In this document: positions 1 through 12,944 of the stretch, one piece after another
How positions within the stretch are numbered: the stretch's first letter is position 1
Layout of the letters: every line of letters starts with the position of its first letter
From: Manihot esculenta
Lineage: Eukaryota; Streptophyta; Magnoliopsida; Malpighiales; Euphorbiaceae
Reading direction: 5' to 3'
Length of the DNA stretch: 64,000 nt
NCBI RefSeq assembly: GCF_001659605.2
Contig: NC_035161.2
Coordinates: forward strand, 6,210,662-6,274,661
Notes under the pieces: generated by a model
What the model saw: only the letters and a program-made list of their open reading frames with translations
What the model was told of the DNA's origin: nothing
Database searches by the model: none
Program-made: the position numbers and the translations under genes

Positions 1-1348
1 CTTGGATCACCGGACTAAAAATCAACCTCCTATCACACGGCTATTGTTAAAAGAAGAGCAGATAACATAATGTCCATGGATCATCTTGAAAAGCAGGATA
101 TGAATCACGAACTTGATGTAAGATATCTTTGCTGATAATCTTTTTTCATGGTTTTAGAGGCTATTATTTTGATCAAGATCCTTATAACCGAATACCATAT
201 ACACAAGAAAAAGGAAAAGGTAGAAAGAAAAAAGATAAAGAGAGAAGTCAATCTGGAGCTCACTTTCTTGGATTGATTTACAAGTTAAATATTTGCTGTA
301 TGTAAAACTGGCTAGCAGATGTATATTTCATTGAAATCCTGCATAAGTTAAATATTGTTGTATGTAAACTGGCTAGCAGGTATATATTTCTTTGAAATCC
401 AGTTTTCTTTGCATTCTTTTGTACATTATCTGGGAACTAATGTTACCTATAGTTCACGGACAATCAGTACACTATAGATTTAAGACACGAACATAAGTGG
501 ATCGCTCTATATAAAAATTAAAAGAGATTCACTTGTTTGTTTCTAGTTCGTGATGGACTGGGTCTAGACAAGTTTTTCCTTTCATAATTGTTGTATTTGG
601 CTTTAATGCAGAAATTTTTATAGCCTTATCATCTGTTGAGTTGGCTTTGTTTTTGACTGGTTTGGTTCAAAAGATTTCACATGGTTCAGCCTTTAATTTT
701 GCTATGAAGCCGAGTCATCAGCCCTATTGGTTTATGTTTTGACTAGTGACTAATTGAAGCAAATGTACAGTGGCTGATGAATACTGGGTGACTTCTCATC
801 CTCCCAGAACTTGAAGATAATTTAATAATGGTAGAAGAAAAAAATAATAATTTTTGGGCTTTGCTGTGTTCCTGTGCCGTACTATAGCTGCCATGGAAGT
901 TTATAACTTGAATTCAATCATGGCCTCTGCAATCTAAAGTCGGTATGAACAGGATCATCTTAGATCCGATAGAGTTTAAGCAGATGGAGAAAACAGTCCG
1001 GTTATGAATCTGAATTGGACCATAGCCGGGTTTTTATAGTTGAAAAAAATCAAACTTATCTCCCAGAGTTGATTTCCAATCCTTTGTTCTTACAAATTTC
1101 ATTATCATAATGAAATAGAAAAAATAATACAGAATTATGGATAAAATTGAGAAGAATTCACTTTTTTGTTCAAAGATATAAACCCCATTAAAAAAAAAAA
1201 AAGCAGAAGAGGAATTTTCTTTTCCATTTTTTTGGCCATCTGTGCTGGTGACGATGGTCATGTTTCTACTACAAAATACATCTCTTAATGGATTTGTATG
1301 GCAGAATAATTTTGTTGCAGAGGACTTAATCTGAAAGTGTAAAAAAAA
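1..1348. other. Intergenic DNA and 3' flank of the DUF1336 gene
   Basis: No coding exon is recognisable here. The part nearest 1348 should hold the 3' UTR of the minus-strand DUF1336 gene, whose stop codon is at 1349-1351. Base composition is less AT-biased than the intron that follows, so this looks like ordinary gene-flanking DNA. An imperfect direct duplication of about 60 bp (copies near 286-344 and 347-402, both containing the words ggctagcag and tgaaatcc) is the only structure I noticed. Confidence 0.5.
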
Positions 1349-4300
1349 TCAATCATCTCTAGTTACGATGGTGGGTATTTGGCCACGATTAACTAAATCA
1401 ATCTTATTCAAACGCACACAGCATAGAGCTTGCTCTGGCAGTTCCTCTGGTTTTTGTGCCTGCCGTGGAAAAAAACAGTTCAGCTTCTCACACTTTGATT
1501 CCAAAACAAGTAAATGAAGGATGGCAAGTAGAGAAAATAGCTTAATGGGTGAATTACTTTCAGGTTCTTGTGTTTTGTCGAAGTTTACTACTTAGTTCCT
1601 ATTTCTAAACACTTAATTAAAACTTCTTCCTTTTGCCAAAGAAAGACTAATCAACTTGTTTTATACTTACATATTTATACTATTTAATTTCATAATTTCA
1701 ACTATATATACATTATTTAACTATGCAATTTTAGATATTCATATTATTTTTTACCACTCTCATAAGTTATAACAAAGTGACAAGCGTTTTATTTGACAAA
1801 AGAACTAAAAAGTTTAATTTTATAAGTAATTTATAATACAAAAATTACTATTTAATTTTTATAATATAATAAAATTCACTAATTGATCTATCAATTTTCA
1901 AAATGTACTACTAATTATTCTTTCCGTTAATTTTAGTCGTTCAATATTTTATTGTTTAGTCTTTATGATTTTAAAAAATTCATTAGTTAGTTTCTCAAAT
2001 TTTTATAAAATCTATTAATTATTCACTTTGTATTAGGGTATTTTAGATTTTTTTTTATAAATTAACAGATAGATTAATCAGTAGACTTTTTAAAACGTTA
2101 AAAATATTTTAATATATTTTTTTAAAATAGAAGATCAATTGCCATACTACAAGAATTAAATAGTTATTTTTTTTTTTATAATATAGTATATGAGGTTTAA
2201 CAAAACCCACAACTTAATTTCTATCATTTTATTTCTATTAATAAAATAGTCTTTTTATTAAAATTCAGTGTTAGAGTATAACAATTTAGTCTTTCGAATT
2301 TAAATTTTTATGACAATTTAGTTCCTTTAATTTTTAGTAATAAAATTTATAATAATTTAATCTTATTATATTAATATTTAGGGATAATGAAAAAAAACAT
2401 AAATAATTTATATTTTAACAAATATACCCCAAATTATAAAAATAAACTAATATACCTTAAACTAACCACTTAAATTTAAACCTTACCGTTAAATTTAATG
2501 GAAATACCAAGTTATTATCCTAGTTATCACCAAAAATTAATATTTCAATATAATTGATAATTATTGAAAAAATTCTAAACTTTATTAATTTTAACAATTA
2601 TACCCTAAACTTTCTTTTTAATAAATATACCCCAAATCAATATTTCAATTTTATTTAATTTTTAATTTTAATTTAGTTTATTTATAATTTTGGACGATAT
2701 ATTTTGAAGGTCCAATAACTCATTTTTTAAATTTTTTTGTATCAATAAGTGAAACTTTTTGCGTAGTTATAAATGATAAGTGTTGTGAAAATATTGACTC
2801 TAGTAAATTAAGAATCATAATTCTCTCAATTTAAAAAATTAATTATATCCATTTTGACTAAGCTGAAAATCAATAATCTGCTTAATAAATATGAAATGAA
2901 TAAATTCATTATATAATATATAAAATATAGTCATAAATTAAATTTATTTTAGCATTTTTTATTAATTAATTGGAATGGTAGTTGACTTCCAACTTTATTG
3001 AAATAGATATAATAAGTATAATTAATTCTCAGATAGTGAGGAATGTGATTCTTAATTTACTAGTAGTATTATTAGCACAACACTTAATACTTATAATTAA
3101 TAATTACATAAAAAATTACATGTATCGATATAAAAAAATAAAAAAAATAAAATATGGACTCTTAGAAATACGTTATCTAAAATTATAAGTCGAATCAAAA
3201 TTAAAAATCAAACAAATAAAAAATTAATTTGAATTATATTTGTTAAAGAAAAAGTTGAGAGTATAATTGTTAAAATTAATAAAATTTATAAATTTTTTAT
3301 AATTATATATTTAGATTATATTAAAATATTAATTTTTAGTGTTGACTAGGATGATTGACATGACATTTCTAGATAGATATAAATAAATTTAAGTATAGAT
3401 ATAAATAAATTTAAGTGATTAGTTTAAAGTATATTAATTAATTTTTATAATTTGGAGTATATCAGTTAATACGAATAATTTAAGATTTTTTTTTATCATG
3501 ATCCTTAATATTTATAATAATTTAGTCCTGCACGACTAATTTATTAATAAAATAAAAAATCAAAAAATTAAATTATTTACTATTAAAAACAAGTAGAAAC
3601 TAAGTTATAGGTTCTACTAAATCTCAGGAACATAATTACTGTAAATTACCCTACAAAATATAGGCATTTTAATGGTGTGATTTAGAAATACGGACTAAAT
3701 AGTAAAGTTGACAATCTACAAGGACCTTATAGTAATTTACCTTAGTTTAATTCTGTTAGCTCAAGTAAACAGGAACAAGGAAAACCGTAACACAAACACA
3801 AGTGAGGAACAAAGTGCTGTTCTATATCTATTCTTTCATCTTTGAAATCATTTTTCTTAAATTAATACTCTCTTCGTCCTATAAAATTTGTTGATTTTGC
3901 TTATTCGCACATATTACGAAATATAATTTTTTTTATTAATTTTTTAACTATACTCAAATTAAATACGTTAAATTTTATTAAATATTAATATTAAAAAATA
4001 TTTTAAAATTTTTTTTAATAAAATTAAATAGAATTATAATAGTCAAATTATCGGTCAAACAAAATAAAAAAGAAAAAGATAGAGAGAAATTATGAAACAG
4101 GATTAGCTACTAGATCAATACCTGAATTGTTAATCCCACATTAGCTATCCCATCCTTCATACGATCTCTGAAAGCTTCAAGTCCTTTTCGAGATATGTAG
4201 CTGAACCGGTGTATATCTAAGTCGATCTCCAAATAATTGGGTCCCTGCAGGGAAAAAAAAAACTTTTCTTCATAAGCAACGCGCAGAAAGGCTTCGAATC

Positions 4301-7300
4301 GATTGCAAGACTCAAATGGGATTTACTGGCTAATGGCAATCCCAGTTCAACATTTTAGCTGTATCCCATTGCATTATCTTGATTCTTATATTTATTCAAG
4401 GAAACTTACTATTTGATTTCTATATTTTAGAAAAATTCATTAGTTAGTCTCTCAGTTTTGAAAAATATATTAAAATATCTCTATCTTTTAAAATATCTAC
4501 TAATTAGCTCCTCCGTTAATTTTAATCGTTAAATATTGTAAAAAAATCTAAAATGTCTCGATAGATAGAGAGGGACTGAATAATAAATCTTTTTATAAAA
4601 CTAAAGGATGAATTAATATATTTTTTCAAACTACAAAAACTAAATGATAAAATATTTAACGGTTAAAATTAATATAATAACTAATTAGTAGATTTTTTAA
4701 AATTTTAAATATATTTTAATATATTTTTAAAATTAAGAGACTAATTAATGAGTTTTTCCATAATATAAGGACTAAATATTAAATTATCCTTTATTCAATG
4801 AGTGAATATCAAAATTAAGCAGTGGAATGTGAATGTGAAGTAAGAGAAAAATTATTCTTTACCCTGTGGAACTCGTGCTGAGGGCGTGAAAGAACTGGCT
4901 TGTCATTATAAGCATTTATAAGCTTCTTTTCTGTAGAACTCAACTGCAAGTCCTCTGGATTAACCAGCCCTACCAGAATTTTTAGCCTTTCTCTGTAAGG
5001 AATTGTTGACTCCTTTGCAAAGCATCTAACCTTCTCCATGTCATCTTCAACCAGTTTCTGATGTAGAAAGCAACAGTAATCAGCTAAAATAATATAAAAT
5101 GGAAAAAAGGAATTATATGCTTTGCATTTTGCAGTCACACAAAAGCAAAGAATCAAGCAAGTGATTTATGCATTTTGCTCCAACCACCCACTAGATGGAT
5201 TGGCTAGGCATATATGGGAATCCCATGGTGATCAGAGTTCAATTTCCCTCCCCTATCCCAAATATCTAAGGAGAAAACAAAAAAATCTATGTATTTTGCT
5301 TCTGTCAGATAAGAACTTTGAGCTCAGTGATTGTGCCTGCAAGTCACCTTATCAGTCAAACTACTTTCTGTAGAGTGAACAGGTTGATCTAAGGCAATTA
5401 GGATAGGCTTTCTTCACCAGATTTGAGGTTTTTTTAATGGGCGCCGAGGAGATATTACTACTGAAGAATTAGTAACTCTCTTTGAACAAAGGGCCTAGAC
5501 TTTGCATTTTGATCAACTGAAGATCACATAACAAAGGGTGTCTGAATAATAGTTCAGAGAATACCTTGATGGACTCTTGAAAATGAGGAGATATCTCTTT
5601 GTCGAAATTCTCAGATAGTCTAAAATATAATACAAGGCTCATGCCTTCTCCATCACATTCACCTTGGAACATGGCGACAGGATAAGTGGGAAGCTGCAAT
5701 GAAAACACCCAGAATCAGAACGTGAAATCCTCCACCTAAGAAAGGGAAGCAAATATCATAATTTTCCAACTTCATCTAATTCATTTCACTGTTAATATTT
5801 AGTTAAAAAATTCAGGTTTCCTGTTTGCAGTTCACTCTACTCCAAATCACAGTTCTGGTAAAACAATTCCCAAGAAATAAAACAAGAAATTCACTTAAGT
5901 GCAACTGCAAATTTCTCTCTCTTTTCATATATGGGAAGAATGCCTTTTTGTTTTAGGCTGAACTGATTGAAACTGTAAAGTACTGTTAGAATAGGTGTAC
6001 AAATCTAAGGCACACATAATCACAGTATAGAGAAGAAAAAAAAAATGGAATTTAAGATTTATGCAGTTTGGGTTAAAGTTTATGTTCATGGAAAAAAAGG
6101 TTGCAATTGCAGCATGATCTTTTCAAATTGCATCATAATTGACCAAAAATAAAATCATATCCAAAATACAAAGCCACATCACAGCTTGCTCTTTATCTCT
6201 GTAAGAATGAAACTGCTTTCTCTATCCATAATAAACTCTGAAGAGAAAAACTCAAGGGAATGACAGATATTAAGAAAAAAGAGGGAGGGATTACCTGTAT
6301 GTTAACAATCAGAAGTGATGGCACATTCTCATGTGGCTGCACAAAAGGAAGCTCAAGGTGTTGAGCAATATGACTTATCTTTCGAGGGCATGCAAATAAA
6401 TCAGCACCCATTGGTATATAGGGGCTGAAATCTGGAGCAGGGGACTTCTGCTTATCTCTGCATAATTAGTTTTTTGATGTTCAAACTCCATGAGAAAAAC
6501 AGCAAGGAAATGGAAAAACTTCAAAAAACATTCCTGCACTAGATATGCAGATATGACTTGAGACTACAGTATGCAATAACATGCCTGAAATAATTCTCGC
6601 CTCGAAGTTTAAAAACTGAAGGTGAAACCTCAGACCAACATCCTGGAGTAGGCTTCTCTCCTTTTGAACTTGGAATTAGAAATCCTGCTCTCGGGCGATA
6701 TACCAATCTCCCAGCTGCACCAGCTTACACATTGATTCATAATTAGTGAAGAGCAACACTTGTATTCAAACCATTTACAAAAGCTGCAATTTAATTTTTT
6801 GCACCTCTATCAAAATGTTCAATTCACAGGTTACAGACATCTGTCATGAATGGTTCTATGAACAAAACATGGCATTGGAAAATAGAAATCATGACCATGT
6901 ACTTTGCATTTCATTGTATATCATGTGTGGTAGGGATTAGTAAGAAATACACCATATTGCAGATCTGCATTAAGTTTCATAGGAATATTCAAATAATTAA
7001 ATTCTAAACACACTTAAAACAGCAACTGTGACTACTTACAGAATTGGGTCTTTTCCTGTCCATCGCAGGATTTCCTCTTTAAAGAAACCATAATAACTGT
7101 TGATTTCCTTCTAATGTCTTGAACTTTCTCTCCAGAGTCACAAGTGAGCTCTTTAAGACCTTGGAAACTTCCATAGGGATCATCAACTACTTTCTTCGTC
7201 TTTGTAGCAATGTCATAATCTTTAGGAACCCCTCCGTCTATTTTCAGGTAACTTTCATAAAACCCCTCATACTTGCTTCCAGTATCTAGGAAGCGTGATG

Positions 7301-7911
7301 CAGTTCCATACGCAATTGTATTACCAACAGAACCAAAACCATCTGGCAGACCAAAGAAGCCAAAAAAGAAGAAAAGCATTGGCTACCAATAGAAGAGTCA
7401 GAATTCAAAAAATAAAAAAAGTCACTTGGTTGTGATGGAATGAGAATGTATTACCTCCATGCACACTACTGAAGTCATCATCCGAATCTGAGTCGATAAT
7501 ACTGACAGAATCAAACCATACTTCCTCTTGGCATATTCCTGCAAAGATCGAATTATTGTGCAATGAGATATGTATGATCTTTCGAGGAGTTAGTATTGCA
7601 CTGAAACATCGAATAGAGGGAGAGAACATACCATTTGAATCAATTTGGCTATGGTTCCATTGTAGCTGAGTTAGATGGAAATTCTTGTTAGAAGCTTCAG
7701 ATCTTCTGCAGGTAGTTGCAGCACCCTTCTCAAAATCAAGATGAACATACTCGCTAAGGGTATAATCTCCTACTGCAGAAGAATCACTAAACCGTTTGAT
7801 AGGTGCATCAGGAATAGCAGTGGAAAGCTTTTCTCTGCGTTTGGTTGATTTGTAGTGGCGTTTCCTATGCAATCTTGTTCTTCTGTCGGCTGTCGAGACG
7901 CAACCACCCAT
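1349..7911 (-). CDS. DUF1336 / EDR2 C-terminal domain protein (CW14-like), nine exons
   Basis: Exons read on the minus strand: 7911-7632, 7538-7455, 7342-7040, 6714-6585, 6457-6295, 5693-5565, 5057-4863, 4244-4122 and 1459-1349. They add up to 1518 nt, giving 505 aa with reading phase kept at every junction. The start is the MGGCVST N-terminus typical of this family; the Gly-2/Cys-4 context suggests N-myristoylation and palmitoylation (inference). An Asp/Ser-rich stretch (SDSDDDFSS) lies in exon 2. The DUF1336 domain fills roughly residues 245-500, with [55 protein letters not shown] and the C-terminal [19 protein letters not shown] block. The last exon lies 2.66 kb beyond exon 8 and is easy to miss. 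Exon 4 ends at a GC donor. A second acceptor at 6723 would add three codons to exon 4. The EDR2 C-terminal family is membrane- or lipid-associated and linked to defence and cell death in Arabidopsis; the biochemical role of this short form is not known. Confidence 0.93.
1845..2165. mobile_element. Foldback MITE, family 2, copy 1
   Basis: An AT-rich element of about 320 bp whose two halves are imperfect inverted copies. The left arm carries attcactaattgatc, then tactactaattattctttccgttaa. The right arm carries the complements (agtagactttttaaaacg, then ttaatatatttttttaaaa). The same phrases recur at 4395-4790, 32330-32665 and 39912-40262. It is non-coding. The transposon superfamily was not determined, and the ends are approximate. 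Confidence 0.55.
2192..3626. repeat. Nested long inverted repeats inside intron 8
   Basis: The outer arms pair 2192-2379 with 3505-3626 (gaggtttaac...cacaacttaatttct against agaaactaagttatag...aaatctc). An inner palindrome fills 2380-3504. Its arms match over most of their length: aaatataccccaaattataaaaa near 2415 against the complement of tttttataatttggagtata near 3445, and ctagtaaattaagaatcat at 2800-2818 against gtgattcttaatttactag near 3045-3063. The centre is close to 2940. This looks like one foldback element inserted into another. Transcribed within the intron, it could fold into a hairpin about 0.5 kb long. Confidence 0.7.
4395..4790. mobile_element. Foldback MITE, family 2, copy 2 (intron 7 of the DUF1336 gene)
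   Basis: A palindromic AT-rich element of about 390 bp between exon 7 (ends 4863) and exon 8 (starts 4244). The left arm reads attcattagttagtctctca then ctactaattagctcctccg. The right arm reads the reverse complement forms (taactaattagtagatttt, then gagactaattaatgag). This is the clearest copy of the family in the window. Confidence 0.65.
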
Positions 7912-9200
7912 TGTGATTACAACTTTATATAAACACCAAACTTGTAAATGTTTATTTCAAAGAGAAGGCACCAAGAATACAAGCCTGAGGAAAGAACAGG
8001 AATCTGCAATATTTTCAAGCAAAAAAATTTATCAAAGTGGATGATTGAGTAGAATTCCAATTCTAGAGTAAGGACTATTAACACGAAACTTATAGCACTT
8101 AACCGTGAATATCAAGATAGAGAAAAGCTATAAAGAATAACAAGAGCACCCACAGATTAAAACAGTTGTAAAAGAAGAAAGTTCATTTTTGTTGCCTTCA
8201 GGTGATGAGAACTTCTGCAGAAAATGCCATGTCATTTTCTTGCAGGTTTCCTCGCCAATTTCAATAATTTTCCGGTGGTTTCAAGTTCTCACAAGCCTAT
8301 TATCATACAACTAAACGTCTGTCCAGGATGATATCCCAATTGATGACATCATGAACAATTTAAGGCCCAAGAATGAGCAGGAAGGTAACAAAATCATGAA
8401 TCAGGAAAGGAATCAATTTGGGTTTGATATAAAATATGTAATTCTGTGTCTGCAAGCATATGATAGAATCAAATGAGTTTTTATTAAAGAAATAAAGTGA
8501 ATCATCAGAGTACAAAAGGAGAGAAAAGATTGCTATGAGACAACATCATATAAGATAGAAAAACAATAAGTAAATCCAGATAATTAGACAGCCAAGTTAT
8601 GTACTAGACAAATGATGAAACATGAAAGGTATTAAGTCCTTATCAGAAAGTACACATTACTCCTAATTAAAATTTGATGTCCTGAAACATTAGGTTTTTT
8701 TTTTAAAAAAAAAATTTAAAAAGGACCCATTTTGAGCATCAGACAGAATCCCATCAACAACAACAAAATCATCAAATTGGGAAATATAATTTTCTACAAC
8801 AGGAAAGAAAAGAAGAAACCTGTGAAGATACAAACAAGTAACAACAGAACATTGATTCAAATGAACAGAGGCAATGCATGAATGAAAGGACAACATCACC
8901 AAATCAAAATAAAGAAAAGAAGACAACAAAGGATTAAAAAGAGACAAAAACAAGAAGAATAAGAAAAAGAAGAAGAAAGAACCTGAGAAGAACGAAGAAT
9001 TTGGGGGAAATCCCAGCAAAATAAATCAGCAAATTTGGATTTCCCCCATTTCCTTCAATCTATGAGACAACAACCACCAGCAGAAGCTGTAAATCCCACA
9101 AATAATAAGAAGAAAGAGAAACAGAGACAGAGATAGATGATGTCATGCAACACAATGCAATATAACAGCTTGAGGTTCCGCTTTCTTAGGATCCTATTTT
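7912..9200 (-). other. Putative 5' leader (with probable leader intron) of the DUF1336 gene
   Basis: No coding exon lies upstream of the MGGCVST start at 7911. Reading the minus strand, a TATA-like word is at 9225-9230, a possible donor CTCAG|GTTCTT is at 8982/8981, and an acceptor TTGCAG|ATTCC is close to 8005. A leader exon of roughly 200 nt and a leader intron of about 1 kb would fit. The boundaries are guesses from splice-like words; no transcript evidence is available here. Confidence 0.4.
9002..9048 (-). promoter_or_regulatory. Perfect 12-bp stem hairpin in the DUF1336 leader
   Basis: TGGGGGAAATCC at 9002-9013 and GGATTTCCCCCA at 9037-9048 are exact reverse complements separated by 23 nt. 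Most other sequence nearby is A/G-rich and unstructured. If the leader exon is as inferred, this hairpin would sit in the mRNA 5' UTR. Confidence 0.5.
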
Positions 9201-9224
9201 TACTGCTAATTTCTAGACTCTGTC

Positions 9225-9230
9225 TATATA
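9225..9230 (-). promoter_or_regulatory. TATA-like box, DUF1336 gene
   Basis: The minus strand reads GAAAATATATAGACAG here, about 1.3 kb upstream of the ATG and 180-230 bp above the leader hairpin. This is a plausible core promoter position, but TATATA words are common in such AT-rich DNA. Confidence 0.3.
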
Positions 9231-11721
9231 TTTTCTTTTTCCAATTTTTTGCTTCTCTGTTTTTTTTTTTTCCATGCTTTGTCTGTTGCTCCAGCTTTCG
9301 CGGGCAATTCGCTTTAAGACGGAGAACCTCCGCCTACCCCGCTCAGACCGGCCGCGGTCCGGTTTGAATTTGGGGTGAAATTGAAACCGGATTGTAGCAT
9401 CATCATGTGTTTTGAGTCAGAATGAAATCAGATCAAATAATTTAAGTCTGATCTGGTTCAATATTTCTTTTCAAAATTTTAATTATTAGATTTATTAAAA
9501 ATAAATTTGAGATATAATTTAAAACAAATAAAAATATATATATTTGTATTATATTTATTATGTTAATCATCAACAATAGTTACATTTCTTTTAATTTTAA
9601 AATAAAAAATAGCATTTTTTCTCCGTATTATAAAAATTAAATAATAACTTTTTTAATAATAATAATAAATTTTATTATTTCATTTATAACATTACAGTAA
9701 AAAAAATAAATTTTAAATAAATTAAATATTTACTCTTAATTTTAATTTAATAATAAATATATCTGAATAAATCTGAAAAGTTTTAAATTTTATTCTCTTA
9801 ATTTTTAATTTTTTATTTAAAAATAAAATAAAATAAATATAATTTTAAATTTTTAAATTAAAATATTTAAATATAATATATACACTAAATAAAATTTAAT
9901 TTTGTATTAAAAACCTAACAAAAATAGTTAAACAGAGCAAAGGTCTTTATCGTGTCAGAGTGGCATTGCAAAAGTAAGATTTGTTATACAGGATTACACG
10001 CTCGTGTGCATGTGTGCTAACTCATATGTGAAAATGACTTCTCAGTAATTAATAAGAAACAAACAACTAATTATAAATTAATTAATTAATAATATCATAT
10101 TACTATTTAATTTCTATAATTTTATAAAATTAATTATTTAATTTCTCTATTTTTAAAAATATATTAATTAATTTCTAATTTTCTCATACCATTAATTATT
10201 TAATTTCTTATTTTTTTAAAATTTAATCCCTCCGTTTTCTTAAGTAATTAGTAATGTATGGATAACTAAAATGTCCTTATTTCTAATTAATTTTTATAAT
10301 TATTTAGTTTTTATATTTTAAAATTATAATAATTAATTTCTATTTTTTATCATAATCATATAGTCACTATAATTTTAAAATAATAATTATTTAGACTTTG
10401 TTTATTTATAGAAATAGTTTATATTTAGAAAATATTTTTTATAAAAAATAATTTTTAATAAAATAATATTTAATTTAAATTTAAAAAATAAATTTATTAA
10501 TAAATTTATATAAAGATATATTAGTAAAATTCTTAAATTATAGTAAAACGACTTCAAAACATTTTTTTAAAATAGTTTAATTTTTCTTTTGATTAAGAAA
10601 ATATTTTCTATTAATTGGTTTTTCTGAATATTTTAAATGTTAATAAATATGATAAATATTATTTTTAAAGAATATTTTTTGTAAAATAAATTAATATTTA
10701 ATTTTTATAATTTATGAAATGTAGTAAATGGTCAACGTTTAAAAAAGTTAAGGATTAACTTATGTATTTTTAATATAAAAATCAATTAATTCATTTCACT
10801 AAATTATATAAAATAAATAATAATATTTCACAAGTTAATAGTAGAAAAAAAAATATATTTTTAATTTTATTATAATTATACCCATATTTTTTTATCAATT
10901 AAAATATTATCTTTTAAAATTATTTTAATTATATCGTGTACCATTAAAAATTTCATTTTTAATGAAATTGTTACGTGACTTATTATATTAATGTTATATC
11001 ACCATGCTACAACAGTAAAATTTATATAACACCATGCTATATTAGTAAAATTTAAAATTAATCGTTAAAAAAATTCTATATTTTATTTTTATTATAATTT
11101 TACTCTATACTTTTATTTTTTTTAATTAAACTCAATATCTTTTAATATCTAACTAAATACCCCTATCATTATTTATATAATTGAAAACTTATAAAATTAT
11201 TAAGATATTATTTTTTATTATTAAATATATTTAAAAATTATTGTTATTATTATTTAATTTTATTTTATTTTTTATCAATAATTTTTATATTAATAATAAT
11301 TTATCTTGATTTTATTTTGATTAAAATTATCATTAATTTTATCTTAAAATTTACTTGCGAACTATTAACGTGGCGAATGATGTTGCAATTTTATCAAATT
11401 TTAAAGGTAAAAGTAATAATAAATACAATTAAAATAACTTTAAAACGTTAAATTTTAAAAACTCTTAATTAAATATTTAACCTTATGAGTTGGAAGGATA
11501 TGGGTGGCTAAAGCAAAACCGCGACATAAATTTGGGTAGAAAGACAATTGGACGAAAAAGAAAGGATTAAAAAAATAATTTCCCATAGCTTAATCCAAAG
11601 CTTTTCCCTACCATGAGGTATGCATAATTCATTTTCTATGAATGCTTCAATCATTGCTATCTCTTTCTTCATAAAGCAATGTGTGCATAAAATAGTAACA
11701 ATTTTTGTAATGGGTGTGAGT
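9231..11721. other. AT-rich intergenic DNA
   Basis: A short GC-rich patch at 9295-9365 is followed by about 2.3 kb of very AT-rich sequence with no credible coding frame. A weak relative of foldback family 2 may lie at about 10085-10260. I see nothing else. Confidence 0.5.
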
Positions 11722-12177
11722 GGTGAGCATTCGGTCGGTTCGGTTCAAAACCGAACTGAACTAAATAAATCAAAAATCAAAATTTTAGTGTTTATAAAAA
11801 CCGAATCAAACCGATTTTGGTCAGAAACCGAACCGAACCGGTCTGATTCGGTCAATTCGATTCAGTTTGATCGGTTTCGATTTTTAATAATTTTTAAATT
11901 TTTTACACTTTATTTTTAATATTTTAAAATTTAATTAAAATATTTTAATCTTTATATGATTTAATTTCTCTATATTATTGAAAAAACATATTATTATCAC
12001 TAATCAGTTCGGTTCGGTTTTTTCGGTTTTTTCTGATCAAAACCGAACCAAACCGAAATAACCGAAATTTCTAAAATTAAAAACTGAATCAAACCGAAAT
12101 GTATAAAAAATCGAACCAAAATTTTAAATCGATTCGATTCAATCAATTTTTTCAATTAGAACCGAATACTGCTCACC
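11722..12177 (+). mobile_element. MITE-like element, family 1, copy 1 (best preserved)
   Basis: About 456 bp with imperfect terminal inverted repeats: GGTGAGCATTCGGT at the left against ACCGAATACTGCTCACC at the right. Subterminal regions are dense in alternating CGGTT/AACCG words, so the arms fold back on each other. The centre is AT-rich and holds a conserved core (attttaaaatttaattaaaa, then tattattgaaaa). It has no coding capacity; the open frame at 11620-11919 overlaps it only by chance. Confidence 0.7.
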
Positions 12178-12417
12178 GTAGATGATCAATTTAAACATAT
12201 TAAAATATATAATTTTATATTAAAAATATGTAATATCAAATAATAATTATATCTATAATTATTTTCAAATGTATTAAGAAAATATAATTTAAATAATAAA
12301 TTTTATATTTTTTTTCCTAATTTACCTCCACTCATTATTATATTATTAAGTTCTTTTTCTAATCAATATATTTTATATTTTTAATGCACATTAAAACTTC
12401 ATTTATTTGTTCAAAAT

Positions 12418-12450
<33 letters not shown>

Positions 12451-12944
12451 AATAGAGTTGAAAAAATATATTCAAAAGTTATTAATAATTATTATCAAGA
12501 AAATAAAAATAATTTATAAATTAAATTAAAAAAGGAAGTGTATATTTATGAAATAAATAGAATAAATCTCAAAATGAAAGATAAATTTTGGATAAAATAA
12601 TTTTTTTAAAATAAAAAGAAAAAAATAAACGATTTAAGAGATAAATACCCATTAGTTTTATAATTTTTATCTATATTTTTTAATTATTTTAAAATTATTT
12701 AAAAAAAACTATAAAGGTATATAAATGAACTATTATAATTTTATTTTATTTTATTTTTAAAAAATTTTTCAAATTATTTTTTAATATTTAAAAAATATTA
12801 AAAATTAATAAAAAATTATATTTTTTAATATGTATAAAATAATAAAATAAATAAAAATTATAAAACTCTAGAAGTAATTGTATTTAATAAATATAAATAG
12901 TATATTCATTTAAAAAACCCATAAAAAAATAATTATCCTTTCTT
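12178..12944. other. AT-rich intergenic DNA
   Basis: Low-complexity A/T sequence with many ATAAAA and TTTTTA runs. No gene or clear repeat boundary is seen. Confidence 0.5.

Larger units (their letters stand above)
1460..4121 (-). other. Intron 8 of the DUF1336 gene (2.66 kb, repeat-filled)
   Basis: The donor is CAG|GTATTG at 4122/4121 and the acceptor is GGCAG|GCAC at 1460/1459. The intron is far longer than the others in the gene, which are about 90-1000 bp. Most of its length is a foldback MITE (1845-2165) and a nested pair of palindromes (2192-3626). The plus-strand open frame at 2982-3188 lies inside the palindrome and is not a gene. Confidence 0.8.

Noticed and set aside
2982..3188. 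68-codon plus-strand frame
   Set aside because: It lies in one arm of the intron 8 palindrome, and its composition is Ile/Lys/Tyr from AT-rich DNA.
4815..5373. Separate small genes on both strands
   Set aside because: The minus-strand frame is exon 7 of the DUF1336 gene read into its introns; the plus-strand frame runs across exon and intron without similarity.
11620..11919. 99-codon frame with ENRTEPNR-like repeats
   Set aside because: The repeats are the translation of the CGGTT/AACCG arms of a MITE.
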